Assembly: GCA_902548405.1 (NCBI GenBank)
Contig: CACCRN010000002.1
Coordinates: 1-64,000, forward strand
Origin: an uncultured Pelagibacteraceae bacterium
Lineage (GTDB): Bacteria > Pseudomonadota > Alphaproteobacteria > Pelagibacterales > Pelagibacteraceae
DNA: 64,000 nucleotides
Direction: 5' to 3'
This document shows positions 9,537 through 18,039 of this stretch, one piece after another (the stretch's first letter is position 1; every line of letters starts with the position of its first letter). The notes under the pieces were generated by a model that was given only the letters and a program-made list of their open reading frames with translations, had not been told where the DNA came from and made no database searches. The position numbers and the translations under genes were made by a program.

Positions 9537-10807
9537 CTTTTTACAATTTTTTCAACTTGTTTATCTGAAATTTGAAATCCATTTTTAACCCAGGTTTCTT
9601 CAATAAGTTTTAATTTAATACCTAAAATTTTACCCTCAGGAATTTTATACTTAGACATTAAAATATTTGCTCCAATTTTTAATTCAGGCAATGTTTTATT
9701 TTCATAAATTTTAAGTAATTTTAATAATTTATTTTCTACCTTACTTGAAAAGAACAATTTAAAATTAATTATATCAATCACGGTTTGTCTGCCATTATAG
9801 TAAAATATTTTATTAAAGTTTTTTTCTGTAAAACTTTTAATATTCACATTTTCTTTGAAAAAATAATGAATTAATTTGAGCCTCTTTTGATCTTTTTTTG
9901 AGATTTTAAATTTGTAAATAAAATAATCAGTATTGTCTGTTTCATCAATAATCAGTAATGCAATTATAAAAATAAAGTCAAAACTAATGATAGCTTTAGA
10001 ACTGAATGAATTTAGCTTCTTAAAATGATTAATATTTTTAAATTGCGGAAATACTATTTCTAATATTTCTAAACTTTGTTGATCTTGAAATAATTTGAGA
10101 AAATTATTTGATTTAACTATCTTTTTAAATTCATCTAATAATCTTTCTGCAGATAAGTTTGAGATACCTTTGATATTTTTTTTAAATATTTTAATTATCT
10201 CTGTTTTATGATTTTCATTTGAGTAATTAATATGAAAACGGAAGTATCTTAATATTCTTAAATAATCCTCTTGAATTCTTTTTTCTGGATCTCCAATAAA
10301 TTGTAAAACACCTTTATTTAAATCTAGCTTACCATTTTGTGGATCAAATAAATTTCCTAAACTATCAGAGTAAATAGCATTAATAGTGAAATCTCTTCTT
10401 TTTGAATCTTCTTTCCAATCAGAAGTAAATTCAACTTTTGCATGTCTTCCGTCTGTATCAACGTCTTTTCTAAGTGAGGTAATTTCATAATTTTTTTCAT
10501 TTATTACTGCAGTGATCGTACCGTGCTCTTTCCCTGATTCAAAAAATTTAATTTGGTGTTTATTTAGTGCCTCACAGACTTCATCTGGAGTAATGTTAGT
10601 TGCTAAATCAATGTCATCTACTTCTTCTCGATTTATAATTTTTCTAATACATCCTCCAACAAATCTTAATTCACTATTTTCAGAATAATTGTTGATTGCT
10701 TCAAAAATTTTTTTTGCAGGAGTGTTCTGGGATATGTTTTTTATATTTTTGCTTATATAACTAAGATTTTTGGACCTAAAAAAAATTTTATCTAAAAATT
10801 TATCCAT
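9533..10807 (-). CDS. CCA tRNA nucleotidyltransferase / poly(A) polymerase family protein
   Basis: A class II nucleotidyltransferase that adds or repairs the tRNA 3' CCA end, or alternatively polyadenylates RNA; sequence alone does not decide. The head domain holds RFVGGCIRKI followed by the metal-binding DIDLA, then KRRDFTINAIYSD and the ERIQEDYLRILRYFRFH block typical of the family. The 424 residues include a lysine-rich C-terminal half that is poorly conserved. The ATG lies only five bases downstream of the 3' end of the tRNA-Gln gene on the same strand. The 3' end interlocks with greA. Confidence 0.9.
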   Translation of the reverse strand: MDKFLDKIFFRSKNLSYISKNIKNISQNTPAKKIFEAINNYSENSELRFVGGCIRKIINREEVDDIDLATNITPDEVCEALNKHQIKFFESGKEHGTITAVINEKNYEITSLRKDVDTDGRHAKVEFTSDWKEDSKRRDFTINAIYSDSLGNLFDPQNGKLDLNKGVLQFIGDPEKRIQEDYLRILRYFRFHINYSNENHKTEIIKIFKKNIKGISNLSAERLLDEFKKIVKSNNFLKLFQDQQSLEILEIVFPQFKNINHFKKLNSFSSKAIISFDFIFIIALLIIDETDNTDYFIYKFKISKKDQKRLKLIHYFFKENVNIKSFTEKNFNKIFYYNGRQTVIDIINFKLFFSSKVENKLLKLLKIYENKTLPELKIGANILMSKYKIPEGKILGIKLKLIEETWVKNGFQISDKQVEKIVKS

Positions 10808-10812
10808 ATATA

Positions 10813-10886
10813 TGGCTGGGGCGCTAGGATTCGAACCTAGGATGCAGGTACCAAAAACCCGTGCCTTACCGCTTGGCTACGCCCCA
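10813..10886 (-). tRNA. tRNA-Gln(UUG)
   Basis: The minus strand folds into a complete cloverleaf of 74 nt including an encoded CCA. It has a 7-bp acceptor stem (TGGGGCG with CGCCCCA), a D arm GCC...GGC, an anticodon stem CGGGT/ACCTG with loop TTTTGGT giving anticodon TTG, a 4-nt variable loop, and a T arm CTAGG-TTCGAAT-CCTAG. The discriminator is G followed by CCA. It is the only tRNA recognised here. It sits between ispE (34 bases upstream on the same strand) and the CCA-adding enzyme gene (5 bases downstream). Confidence 0.97.
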
Positions 10887-10920
10887 ATATTATAGATCCT
10901 ATAACACAAAAAAAATAAAT

Positions 10921-11763
10921 TTATATAGTTTTTGATACATACAACCAACAATTTTTAAATTTCCTCTTAAATTGAACTTTTGCTGAATTACAGTCTTTGA
11001 CTGATTTATAGTATGCAATAACTGTAGATCCAGACCCAGTCATTCTTACAAACTCAGGATTATTAGTCTTTTCTAAAAATAACTTAATCTTTTTTATTTG
11101 TGGGTATTTTGAAATTGCAACATCTTCTAAAGTATTACTTTGATTTTTTAAAAATTTATAACCAAACATAATTTTTTTTGGATTATTAAATTTTGGTTTT
11201 GTAAAATTTTTAACGTTAGAATAAATTTTTTTTGTCGCACAACCAAAATTAGGCTTTATTAAAAGCATATTTAGAGTCGGACAATTAAAAAATTTTTTAA
11301 TTTTATTGTTTGAAAGTAAAACTGAGCTAGACGGGTTTATACCTAAAATAACATCAGACCCTATTTCAGAGCAAACCTCCAAAATTTTCTTTTCACTAAT
11401 TTTAATTACCTTTTTTTTATTTAAAAAATTTAAAATACTTGCAGCATTTATAGAACCGCCACCAAGTCCTGCTTTTTGAGGAATATTCTTTGTTATAGAA
11501 ACTCTAAATTTTTGATTTAGTAATAACTTTTCTCGACCTAATATTTTAAAGAGTTTTTGAACAGTATTTTTTTTTCCAATACCTTTCGCAAATTTCCCTT
11601 GAAAAGAAATATTATGTTTTTCATCTCTTATTTTTTTTATTGAAATAACATCATACAAATCAATGAAACTAATGATGCTTTCAATTTTGTGTAATGATTT
11701 ATTTTTTCCTGTTACATTGAGAGCTAAATTGATTTTAGCATTAGACTTTAAATTTAATTTCAT
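10921..11763 (-). CDS. ispE: 4-diphosphocytidyl-2-C-methyl-D-erythritol kinase
   Basis: A GHMP-family kinase of the MEP isoprenoid pathway that phosphorylates CDP-ME on the 2-hydroxyl. The 280 residues show an N-terminal AKINLALNVTGK block, the GHMP ATP loop PQKAGLGGGSINAASIL, and the C-terminal MTGSGSTVIAYY motif. With ispH elsewhere in this window it supplies isoprenoids for ubiquinone, undecaprenol, haem O and carotenoids. Its start overlaps the end of the TPR gene by ATGA, so the two are translationally coupled. Confidence 0.95.
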   Translation of the reverse strand: MKLNLKSNAKINLALNVTGKNKSLHKIESIISFIDLYDVISIKKIRDEKHNISFQGKFAKGIGKKNTVQKLFKILGREKLLLNQKFRVSITKNIPQKAGLGGGSINAASILNFLNKKKVIKISEKKILEVCSEIGSDVILGINPSSSVLLSNNKIKKFFNCPTLNMLLIKPNFGCATKKIYSNVKNFTKPKFNNPKKIMFGYKFLKNQSNTLEDVAISKYPQIKKIKLFLEKTNNPEFVRMTGSGSTVIAYYKSVKDCNSAKVQFKRKFKNCWLYVSKTI

Positions 11764-13448
11764 TGAATAGATTTTAAGCCAGTAATCAATTTTTTGTTTA
11801 TATTTACTCTCATATCATCTTCTGTATCATCAAAGCTCAACACACTATTCCAAAAATATCTTGCCTGAATTTTTTGATCTAGCTTCCACAATATATCTCC
11901 ATAATGATCATTTACTATTGGGTCATCAGGCATTAATTCTACAGCTCTTTTTAAATATTTTTCTGCCTCTTCATATTCATCTATCAAGAAATATGCCCAA
12001 CCAATTGAGTCAATAATATAGGGATCATTACTTTTTAAATCATATGCTATTTTTAACATTTCCATCGCTTCATCTATTTTGTAATCACGTTCTAACCAAG
12101 AATAAGCAAGATAATTTAGGACGTATGCATAATTAGGTCTTATTCTTAATGCATGAAGTAAATCTTCATCTGACTTCTCATAATTACCTAATCTTTCGTA
12201 ACTCCCACCTCTTCTATATAAAACATCCGATTTAATTACAGAAGTATCCTCTAGTGAGGAGATTAATCTTGAATAATAATCGATTGCAAGTTCATAATTT
12301 TTAGAGTTTTTATAAAAATTCGCTAAATCAAAAATCATCTTTGGATTAGGTTTTTCAATATTTTTAAATTTAGACTCGATATGGCTTGAGCCTTTTTCAT
12401 AATTTTGTTCTTTCACTATTATTTGCGCTTCTTTTTTAACTCTAAACCAATAATAAAACTCATCAGTCTCTTTAAATTTTCTTACTATTTTTTTTACCTT
12501 GTTGTATTCACCATCTGCAAAAAAATTTTCTGCAACGAGTGACAAATTAAATTCAAATTTAGGATTTAAGTATATTGATAAATTTAAATAAAAATTTGAT
12601 TTTTCAAAATTATCTTGTGATGAATAAAGATTTGATATCAAGAATAAAAATTCACTAATTATATCATTATGGTTTCCACATGAGAAAATTTTTTCAAAAC
12701 TTTTAAACTTATTATTATCTATCCAGCTTTTGGTTTGAGTTAACAAAAGTGTTGAGCCAATATAATCAATTTGATCAATTACTGACTTTGCCTGATCAAA
12801 CTCCTTATTCTGAATTAGATAATTTATATAAAAAAATATATATCTTGAATAATCACCTTGTTGATTATTAATTAAATTTAAAAAGAAAGAGCTGGTTCTT
12901 TGATCATTATAATGACATCTTTGAAACGCCTCAGCTATTAATGATAAGTTTCCAAAATTTTTCTTATTAGGTAAAAGTTTTTTATTTTTAAAAGTGTAAA
13001 TGTACTGCTTTAAAGTCTCAAAAATTACTAGATTAATTCTATTTTCTTCCTGAAATCTCAAACTTTGATCTAAGTAAATATCAGCTTTATCAAAATCATT
13101 TTTTTTCAAACTATCAATTATTAATAAAACATATGCATCAAAAAAATCAGAGTTACTTTTTTTTGAGTTATTTTTTATAACATTAATTGCTTGAGCTACT
13201 TTGTTTTCCAATACAAGAGAATTAATGTATCTTTTTAAATAATTGTCATGGCTATTTAGTAAAACTTTACTTAAATTGAAATATTTTAAAGCTTCTGAAT
13301 TATCTCTATTTTCATAAGCTACAATACCAGAAAAATAATTAGATAAATCTCTTGAGTTGAAATCATTAAAACTTGTACTTTTAGAATAAACGGGTGTCTG
13401 ATAGGATAACCCTAATAATAATATGATTTTAAATATTTTAGATATCAT
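11760..13448 (-). CDS. Exported tetratricopeptide-repeat protein
   Basis: A 562-residue protein with an N-terminal signal-like hydrophobic segment (about 1-20) and repeated helical units. Clear TPR units occupy the last third (SDVLYRRGGSYERLGNYEKS, PYIIDSIGWAYFLIDEYEEA, DDPIVNDHYGDILWKLDQK). Such proteins scaffold protein complexes in the periplasm or envelope; the partner cannot be read from the sequence. In alphaproteobacteria a large TPR protein next to ispE is a recurrent arrangement. It is divergently transcribed from the glycosylase gene, with 14 bases between the start codons. Confidence 0.85.
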   Translation of the reverse strand: MISKIFKIILLLGLSYQTPVYSKSTSFNDFNSRDLSNYFSGIVAYENRDNSEALKYFNLSKVLLNSHDNYLKRYINSLVLENKVAQAINVIKNNSKKSNSDFFDAYVLLIIDSLKKNDFDKADIYLDQSLRFQEENRINLVIFETLKQYIYTFKNKKLLPNKKNFGNLSLIAEAFQRCHYNDQRTSSFFLNLINNQQGDYSRYIFFYINYLIQNKEFDQAKSVIDQIDYIGSTLLLTQTKSWIDNNKFKSFEKIFSCGNHNDIISEFLFLISNLYSSQDNFEKSNFYLNLSIYLNPKFEFNLSLVAENFFADGEYNKVKKIVRKFKETDEFYYWFRVKKEAQIIVKEQNYEKGSSHIESKFKNIEKPNPKMIFDLANFYKNSKNYELAIDYYSRLISSLEDTSVIKSDVLYRRGGSYERLGNYEKSDEDLLHALRIRPNYAYVLNYLAYSWLERDYKIDEAMEMLKIAYDLKSNDPYIIDSIGWAYFLIDEYEEAEKYLKRAVELMPDDPIVNDHYGDILWKLDQKIQARYFWNSVLSFDDTEDDMRVNINKKLITGLKSIQ

Positions 13449-13462
13449 TTAATCCTTGTAAG

Positions 13463-14179
13463 GTGAAAAAATTGATAAATCAAAACGACAAAATAAACGA
13501 AGAATTAATAAATACAATAGAAGCCAATTTAGTATTTGATAAAAAACCTATTAATAGGTTTTCTGAGGTCAAAAAAGAAAGTGATATCAATCAAAGAAAT
13601 AAACAAGATTTATTAGAAAATCTAAAGAAACAATTAAATTCAATTGAAAATTGCAAACTAAGAAATAATTCCAAAAATATTGTTCTTGGAGAAGGAAATA
13701 TTGATAGTCCTATAATGTTAATCGGAGAAGCTCCAGGTGAAATTGAAGACAAAGTTGGAAACCCTTTTAAAGGAGAAAGTGGAGAGCTTTTAGACAAAAT
13801 GTTAATAGCAATAAATATTAAGAGACAAAATATTTATACAAGTTATGCAATAAATTTTAGACCACCAGAGGATAGAAAACCAACTTCACAAGAAATTAAA
13901 CGTTACTCAAACTTTTTAAAAGAACATATATCTATTATTGATCCCAAAATTATAATTTTAATGGGTAGCACAGCTATGGAAGCTGTTACTGGGATTAATG
14001 AAAAAATATCTTCAGAAAGAGGTAAATGGAAGGAAATAATTTTAAATAATAATACTTATCCTTTAATGATAACTTTTAACCCTTCTTATTTAATTAGATA
14101 TCCAGATAATAAAAAATATTCATGGGAAGATTTAAAAAAAATAAGAGAAAAAGTTAAAGAGTTAAAATTAACAATTTAA
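13463..14179 (+). CDS. Uracil-DNA glycosylase, family 4-like, apparently lacking the Fe-S cluster
   Basis: Removes uracil from DNA to begin base-excision repair. It has 238 residues, with an N-terminal lysine-rich extension (about 1-60) before the glycosylase fold. The fold is shown by LIGEAPGEIEDKVGNPF, KGESGELLDKML and the C-terminal ITFNPSYLIR. Canonical family 4 enzymes hold a 4Fe-4S cluster with four cysteines; here only one Cys (ENCKL) is at an expected ligand place. The KCRPP cysteine is replaced (NFRPP) and the following cysteine is absent. The start is GTG. rnhB begins on the last base of its stop (TAATG). Confidence 0.85.
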   Translation: MKKLINQNDKINEELINTIEANLVFDKKPINRFSEVKKESDINQRNKQDLLENLKKQLNSIENCKLRNNSKNIVLGEGNIDSPIMLIGEAPGEIEDKVGNPFKGESGELLDKMLIAINIKRQNIYTSYAINFRPPEDRKPTSQEIKRYSNFLKEHISIIDPKIIILMGSTAMEAVTGINEKISSERGKWKEIILNNNTYPLMITFNPSYLIRYPDNKKYSWEDLKKIREKVKELKLTI

Positions 14180-14739
14180 TGAAATTAATAGCTGGTGTTG
14201 ATGAGGTCGGCAGAGGTAGTTTAATAGGTCCTGTTTATGCTGCTGCTGTCATTCTCAAGAAATCTGCGGATCCAAAAATTTTAAAAGACTCAAAAGTATT
14301 GAGTAAAAAAAAGAGAGAATACCTTTTTAATTATATTAAAAAAAATTCAATTTGGTCATTAGGCAAAGCTTCTGTTAACGAGATTGAAAAACTCAATATA
14401 CTAAATGCAAGTTTACTGGCTATGAAAAGAGCTATATTAAAATTAAAAAAAAAACCAACTCTTGTATTGATAGATGGAAACAAAATTCCAAATTTAAAAA
14501 ATTATAAATTAAAATCGATCATAAAGGGTGATAAAAAAATCCCCTCAATTTCTGCAGCCTCTATAATAGCAAAGGTATCAAGAGATAGATTGGTTGCTAC
14601 TCTATCAAAAAAAAACAAAGGTTATCATTGGGATAAAAATTTTGGATATGGAACCAAACAACACTTACAAGCATTAAAGAAACTAGGCATAACCAAACAT
14701 CATAGAAAAACTTTCACTCCTATATCTAGATTAACTTAA
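14179..14739 (+). CDS. rnhB: Ribonuclease HII
   Basis: Cleaves RNA in RNA-DNA hybrids and single ribonucleotides embedded in DNA. The 186 residues carry the acidic catalytic signature GVDEVGRGSLIGPVYAAAV (Asp8, Glu9), a later LIDGNK aspartate, and SAASIIAKVSRD. It overlaps the upstream glycosylase stop by one base. ccrM follows 104 bases later, and the rnhB-ccrM neighbourhood recurs in alphaproteobacteria. RNase HI is also encoded in this window, at 30.3 kb. Confidence 0.97.
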   Translation: MKLIAGVDEVGRGSLIGPVYAAAVILKKSADPKILKDSKVLSKKKREYLFNYIKKNSIWSLGKASVNEIEKLNILNASLLAMKRAILKLKKKPTLVLIDGNKIPNLKNYKLKSIIKGDKKIPSISAASIIAKVSRDRLVATLSKKNKGYHWDKNFGYGTKQHLQALKKLGITKHHRKTFTPISRLT

Positions 14740-14762
14740 CACTACATCTAGTTATCATTTAA

Positions 14763-14782
14763 ATTCGATACACAAATCGAAT
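14763..14782. promoter_or_regulatory. Inverted repeat (operator-like) upstream of ccrM
   Basis: A perfect 7-bp inverted repeat, ATTCGAT and ATCGAAT separated by six bases, centred about 30 bases upstream of the -35 box of the proposed ccrM promoter. A GANTC site overlaps its right arm. Position and symmetry suggest a site for a dimeric regulator. There is no T-run after it, so it is not an intrinsic terminator for rnhB. Confidence 0.45.
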
Positions 14783-14802
14783 CCAATTTTTTCAATCACA
14801 GG

Positions 14803-14831
14803 TTGACCGAAGAATCCATTTGGAGTCTAAT
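14803..14831 (+). promoter_or_regulatory. Sigma-70-type promoter of ccrM with GANTC methylation sites
   Basis: TTGACC (14803-14808) and TCTAAT (14826-14831) are separated by exactly 17 bases, a near-consensus vegetative promoter. Transcription would start about six bases before the ccrM ATG, so the message would have almost no leader. One GAATC (14812-14816) lies in the spacer and one GAGTC (14823-14827) overlaps the -10 box; a third GAATC is at 14779-14783. GANTC is the target of CcrM itself, which suggests methylation-dependent autoregulation. Confidence 0.6.
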
Positions 14832-14843
14832 TAATTTTTACAA

Positions 14844-15914
14844 ATGAAATCTGATTTTAAAAATAAAATAATTAACGGAAACAGTCTCGAAGAATTAAAA
14901 AAAATTCCACGTGAAACTTTTGATCTAATTTTTGCTGACCCTCCATATAATTTACAATTAAAAGGTGAATTGACTAGACCAGATAGATCAAAAGTCAGCG
15001 CTGTAAACGACAAATGGGATCAATTTGAAAATTTTAAAAAATATGATGAGTTTACGTATGAATGGCTTAATGAATGCAAAAGGATTTTGAAAAAAGATGG
15101 AGCTATTTGGGTTATAGGTAGTTACCATAATATTTTTAGAGTTGGAACTGTAATACAAAATTTAGGTTTCTGGATACTAAATGATGTCATCTGGAATAAA
15201 AATAATCCAATGCCTAACTTTAGAGGCACAAGATTTACAAATGCTCATGAGACTTTAATTTGGGCTTCGAAGAGTGAAAAATCAAAATACACATTTAATT
15301 ATCAATCTTTAAAATGTTTAAATGATGATCTTCAGATGAGATCTAATTGGAATCTTCCAATTTGCAGTGGTTCTGAAAGACTTAAAAAAAATGGAAAAAA
15401 GATTCACTCTACTCAAAAACCAGAATCACTTTTACACAGAATTTTACTAGCTACATCAAATAAAAATGATTTAATTCTTGATCCTTTTTTAGGTTCTGGA
15501 ACTTCTGCTGCAGTTGCAAAAAAACTAGGGAGAAATTACTTTGGTATAGAAAAAGAAAAGAATTATTTTAAAGCTGCTGAGGAACGTTTAAAGGCTACCA
15601 AACCAATTGAAGATGATTTGTTAGATACACTTAAAAATAATAGATCAAAACCAAGAATTCCATTTGGATCATTGGTAGAGCTTGGAATAATTAAGCCTGG
15701 AACAAATATTTTTGATAATAAGAAAAAAATAACAGCAAGAATAATGGCTGATGGAAGTATCAAGCACAACCAAGCGGAAGGATCTATACATAAAGTTGCA
15801 GCTACTATTTTAGGAGCTGAAAGCTGCAATGGCTGGACATTTTGGCATTGTGATATTAATGGCCGAACCTACCCAATCGATTACTTGAGACAAAGATTAA
15901 TTTCTAAAAATTAA
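14844..15914 (+). CDS. ccrM: CcrM-type DNA adenine methyltransferase (GANTC)
   Basis: A solitary N6-adenine DNA methyltransferase related to M.HinfI. In Caulobacter CcrM methylates GANTC once per cell cycle and affects transcription. The 356 residues show the beta-class order: the catalytic DPPYNLQLKG (32-41) comes first and the SAM-binding LDPFLGSGTSAAVAKKLG comes later. The ~90-residue C-terminal domain, ending in GWTFWHCDINGRTYPIDYLR, is typical of CcrM and is needed for DNA recognition. No restriction gene is nearby. The TAA interlocks with that of the convergent FAD monooxygenase (TTAA). Confidence 0.95.
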   Translation: MKSDFKNKIINGNSLEELKKIPRETFDLIFADPPYNLQLKGELTRPDRSKVSAVNDKWDQFENFKKYDEFTYEWLNECKRILKKDGAIWVIGSYHNIFRVGTVIQNLGFWILNDVIWNKNNPMPNFRGTRFTNAHETLIWASKSEKSKYTFNYQSLKCLNDDLQMRSNWNLPICSGSERLKKNGKKIHSTQKPESLLHRILLATSNKNDLILDPFLGSGTSAAVAKKLGRNYFGIEKEKNYFKAAEERLKATKPIEDDLLDTLKNNRSKPRIPFGSLVELGIIKPGTNIFDNKKKITARIMADGSIKHNQAEGSIHKVAATILGAESCNGWTFWHCDINGRTYPIDYLRQRLISKN

Positions 15915-17056
15915 TTTTTATAAATTTTACCTAAATAACTTCGCAAAAATTTTTTATTCTTAGCCAAAAGCTTTAAAAAAATATTTCTAAAAAAGATCAT
16001 AATCGGATTTGATAAATGAAAAGCAAATTGATTAAAATCAGATCTTCTATTAATCATTTTCACTCTCTCTAATCTAGAATTATAAAAATCATTTTTTTGG
16101 TTAATTATAACTTCATGTAATTGATTGGCTCCTTCTATTGATTGTGAGGCTCCCTGAGCAAAAGAAGGAGAGAATGCAAAAAAAGCATCTCCAACTAAAT
16201 AAATATTTTTAGGAGGAATAAATGGATTTTTACTTACAAAAACTGGAAACAATTTAATATCTTCAAGACTCTGAAATACTTTTGATGAAATTTTCTTGGA
16301 TAATTTTTGTTTAATGTTCTCAATAAATGTACTTTCATTACAAAGATTATGGTTTTTTTGCTGATCGGAATTTAACTTATTCTTCAATATCCCAATAAAA
16401 TTAAAATTTTCATCATTATTAAGTGGATATAATACATAATGAAAATCTGATCCTAAAAATAAAGAAATATTATCCTTGTTTATAATATCAAGACTTTCTT
16501 TAGATACACTGGCTCTAACAGCGATAGTGTTATTGTAAATTGGTTCTGAATTATTATTTGAAATTAATGACTTTCCTTTTGAAAATACACCGTCTGAAAT
16601 AATTAAATGATCACAAGTTGTTTTTTCTTTATCAAAAGTTAAATTTATTGAATCATTGCTGTATTCTATCTTGTCCAAACTGCGGTTAAACTGGATTGTA
16701 TTGTTATCCAGTCGATTTATTAAGAACTGAAGTAATTTTGATCTTTTCAATGTTGTATACTTACAATCATCAGAATTAAATTCTGAAATATCTAAATCAC
16801 AAATTTTCTTTGAATTTTTAATTTGATAAAAGTCAATTTTTTTTGGATTAAATTTCTCTTTGTCCGACAAGGAAGAAAAGCCTAATTTGTTTAATAACTT
16901 TACGCTATTAACAGATAATTGAATGCCATAACCTTCCCCTATTTCTAATGAAGTTTTTTTTTCATAAATTGTGACCTGATAATCTTTATTTCCTTTAAAT
17001 AAGTTAGCTATAAACAGACCCGAAATACCTGCGCCAATAATTGCTATTTTTTTCAT
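15911..17056 (-). CDS. FAD-dependent monooxygenase (UbiH/salicylate-hydroxylase-like)
   Basis: A group A flavoprotein monooxygenase of 381 residues. The Rossmann FAD motif is at the N-terminus (IIGAGISGLFIANLF), an EIGEGYGIQLS segment follows, and the second FAD motif YLVGDAFFAFSPSFAQGASQ is near residue 290. Relatives hydroxylate ubiquinone precursors or aromatic acids; the substrate cannot be assigned. It overlaps the start of mutY's 3' end by ATGA, so it is the downstream gene of a mutY transcript. Here it separates ccrM from mutY, which lie close together in several relatives. Confidence 0.85.
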   Translation of the reverse strand: MKKIAIIGAGISGLFIANLFKGNKDYQVTIYEKKTSLEIGEGYGIQLSVNSVKLLNKLGFSSLSDKEKFNPKKIDFYQIKNSKKICDLDISEFNSDDCKYTTLKRSKLLQFLINRLDNNTIQFNRSLDKIEYSNDSINLTFDKEKTTCDHLIISDGVFSKGKSLISNNNSEPIYNNTIAVRASVSKESLDIINKDNISLFLGSDFHYVLYPLNNDENFNFIGILKNKLNSDQQKNHNLCNESTFIENIKQKLSKKISSKVFQSLEDIKLFPVFVSKNPFIPPKNIYLVGDAFFAFSPSFAQGASQSIEGANQLHEVIINQKNDFYNSRLERVKMINRRSDFNQFAFHLSNPIMIFFRNIFLKLLAKNKKFLRSYLGKIYKN

Positions 17057-18039
17057 TTTTGACTTTCTAAGAATTTTATTATCTTTTTGGTAAATGTTGG
17101 AAGTACATGATTTTCAAGCTTTGCAGGATTTATCCAATTAATATTTTTGTCAAAGTTATGCTTCTTTTTATATTCAATTTTAATATTCATATTCATATTA
17201 GATATTTTAAAATTTAAATCTTTATCAAAATTTTTAGGATTATTTAATTGATCCATTGGAAAAATATTTAAATTTTTCAAAAAATTAAATTTATTATTTT
17301 TGATTAGCAAATATTGATTATTTTTTTTATAAACATTCAATTTATAATATGTTTCCTTGTTAATTTTCTTGAATTTCACTAAATCAAAATTTTTATTTTT
17401 AAATGCTTTGCATTTATTAGATAGTGGACATTTGTTGCAAGTAGGGTTTGTAGGTTTACAAATTAATGCACCCAGTTCCATCAAAGCTTGCGCATAATCG
17501 CTTGATCTTTTTGTCGATGTGCCAAAAATTTTTTTTTGATCTTGTAAGAATTCTTTTTTAATTTGACTTTGTTTCTTTAAATACAGATATCTTTTTAATA
17601 CTCTTTCAATATTTCCATCCAAAGGAACTATTGGTTTGTTAAATGCAATTGCTGAAATTGCACTTGCTGTATAATCGCCAATACCTGGTAATGATTTTAA
17701 TTCATAAAAATCTCTAGGTATTTTTTTATTGAATTTTTTAACAATTATTTGAGCAGTTTTTTTTAAATTTCTTACTCTTGAATAATATCCAAGACCTTCC
17801 CAAAGTTTGGTTAATTTTCTATCATTATATTTTGATAACTTTTCAATATTAGGAATATTTTTAATAAATCTATTAAAATAAGGTATCACAGTTGCAACCT
17901 GAGTTTGTTGCAACATAAACTCGCTAACCAATGTAAAGTATTGTTTCTTTTCTTGTGAAACCTTATTTCTCCAAGGTAAAGATCTCTTATTTATATCGTA
18001 CCAATTGAGAATTTTATTTGTTATTATTAGATCTTTCAT
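17053..18039 (-). CDS. mutY: A/G-specific adenine DNA glycosylase
   Basis: Removes adenine mispaired with 8-oxoguanine. The helix-hairpin-helix is LPGIGDYTASAISAIAF and is followed by PLDGNIERVL. The 4Fe-4S ligands form the C-X6-C-X2-C-X5-C pattern in CKPTNPTCNKCPLSNKC. The C-terminal ~110 residues are a degenerate NUDIX-like domain. I take the ATG at 18039 rather than a TTG 15 codons upstream (18084), because homology starts right after this ATG (KILNWYDINKRSLPWR). This puts its start codon directly against that of the divergent gene, forming CATATG. Confidence 0.95.
   Translation of the reverse strand: MKDLIITNKILNWYDINKRSLPWRNKVSQEKKQYFTLVSEFMLQQTQVATVIPYFNRFIKNIPNIEKLSKYNDRKLTKLWEGLGYYSRVRNLKKTAQIIVKKFNKKIPRDFYELKSLPGIGDYTASAISAIAFNKPIVPLDGNIERVLKRYLYLKKQSQIKKEFLQDQKKIFGTSTKRSSDYAQALMELGALICKPTNPTCNKCPLSNKCKAFKNKNFDLVKFKKINKETYYKLNVYKKNNQYLLIKNNKFNFLKNLNIFPMDQLNNPKNFDKDLNFKISNMNMNIKIEYKKKHNFDKNINWINPAKLENHVLPTFTKKIIKFLESQK

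Noticed and set aside
10887..10920. Promoter of tRNA-Gln from the TATAAT at 10889-10894 (minus strand)
   Set aside because: The start would fall inside the mature tRNA and no -35 box is properly spaced; co-transcription with ispE is as likely.
14731..14843. CtrA binding site before ccrM (TTAA-7-TTAA)
   Set aside because: TTAACTTAAC occurs at the end of rnhB, but the seven-base spacing does not fit.
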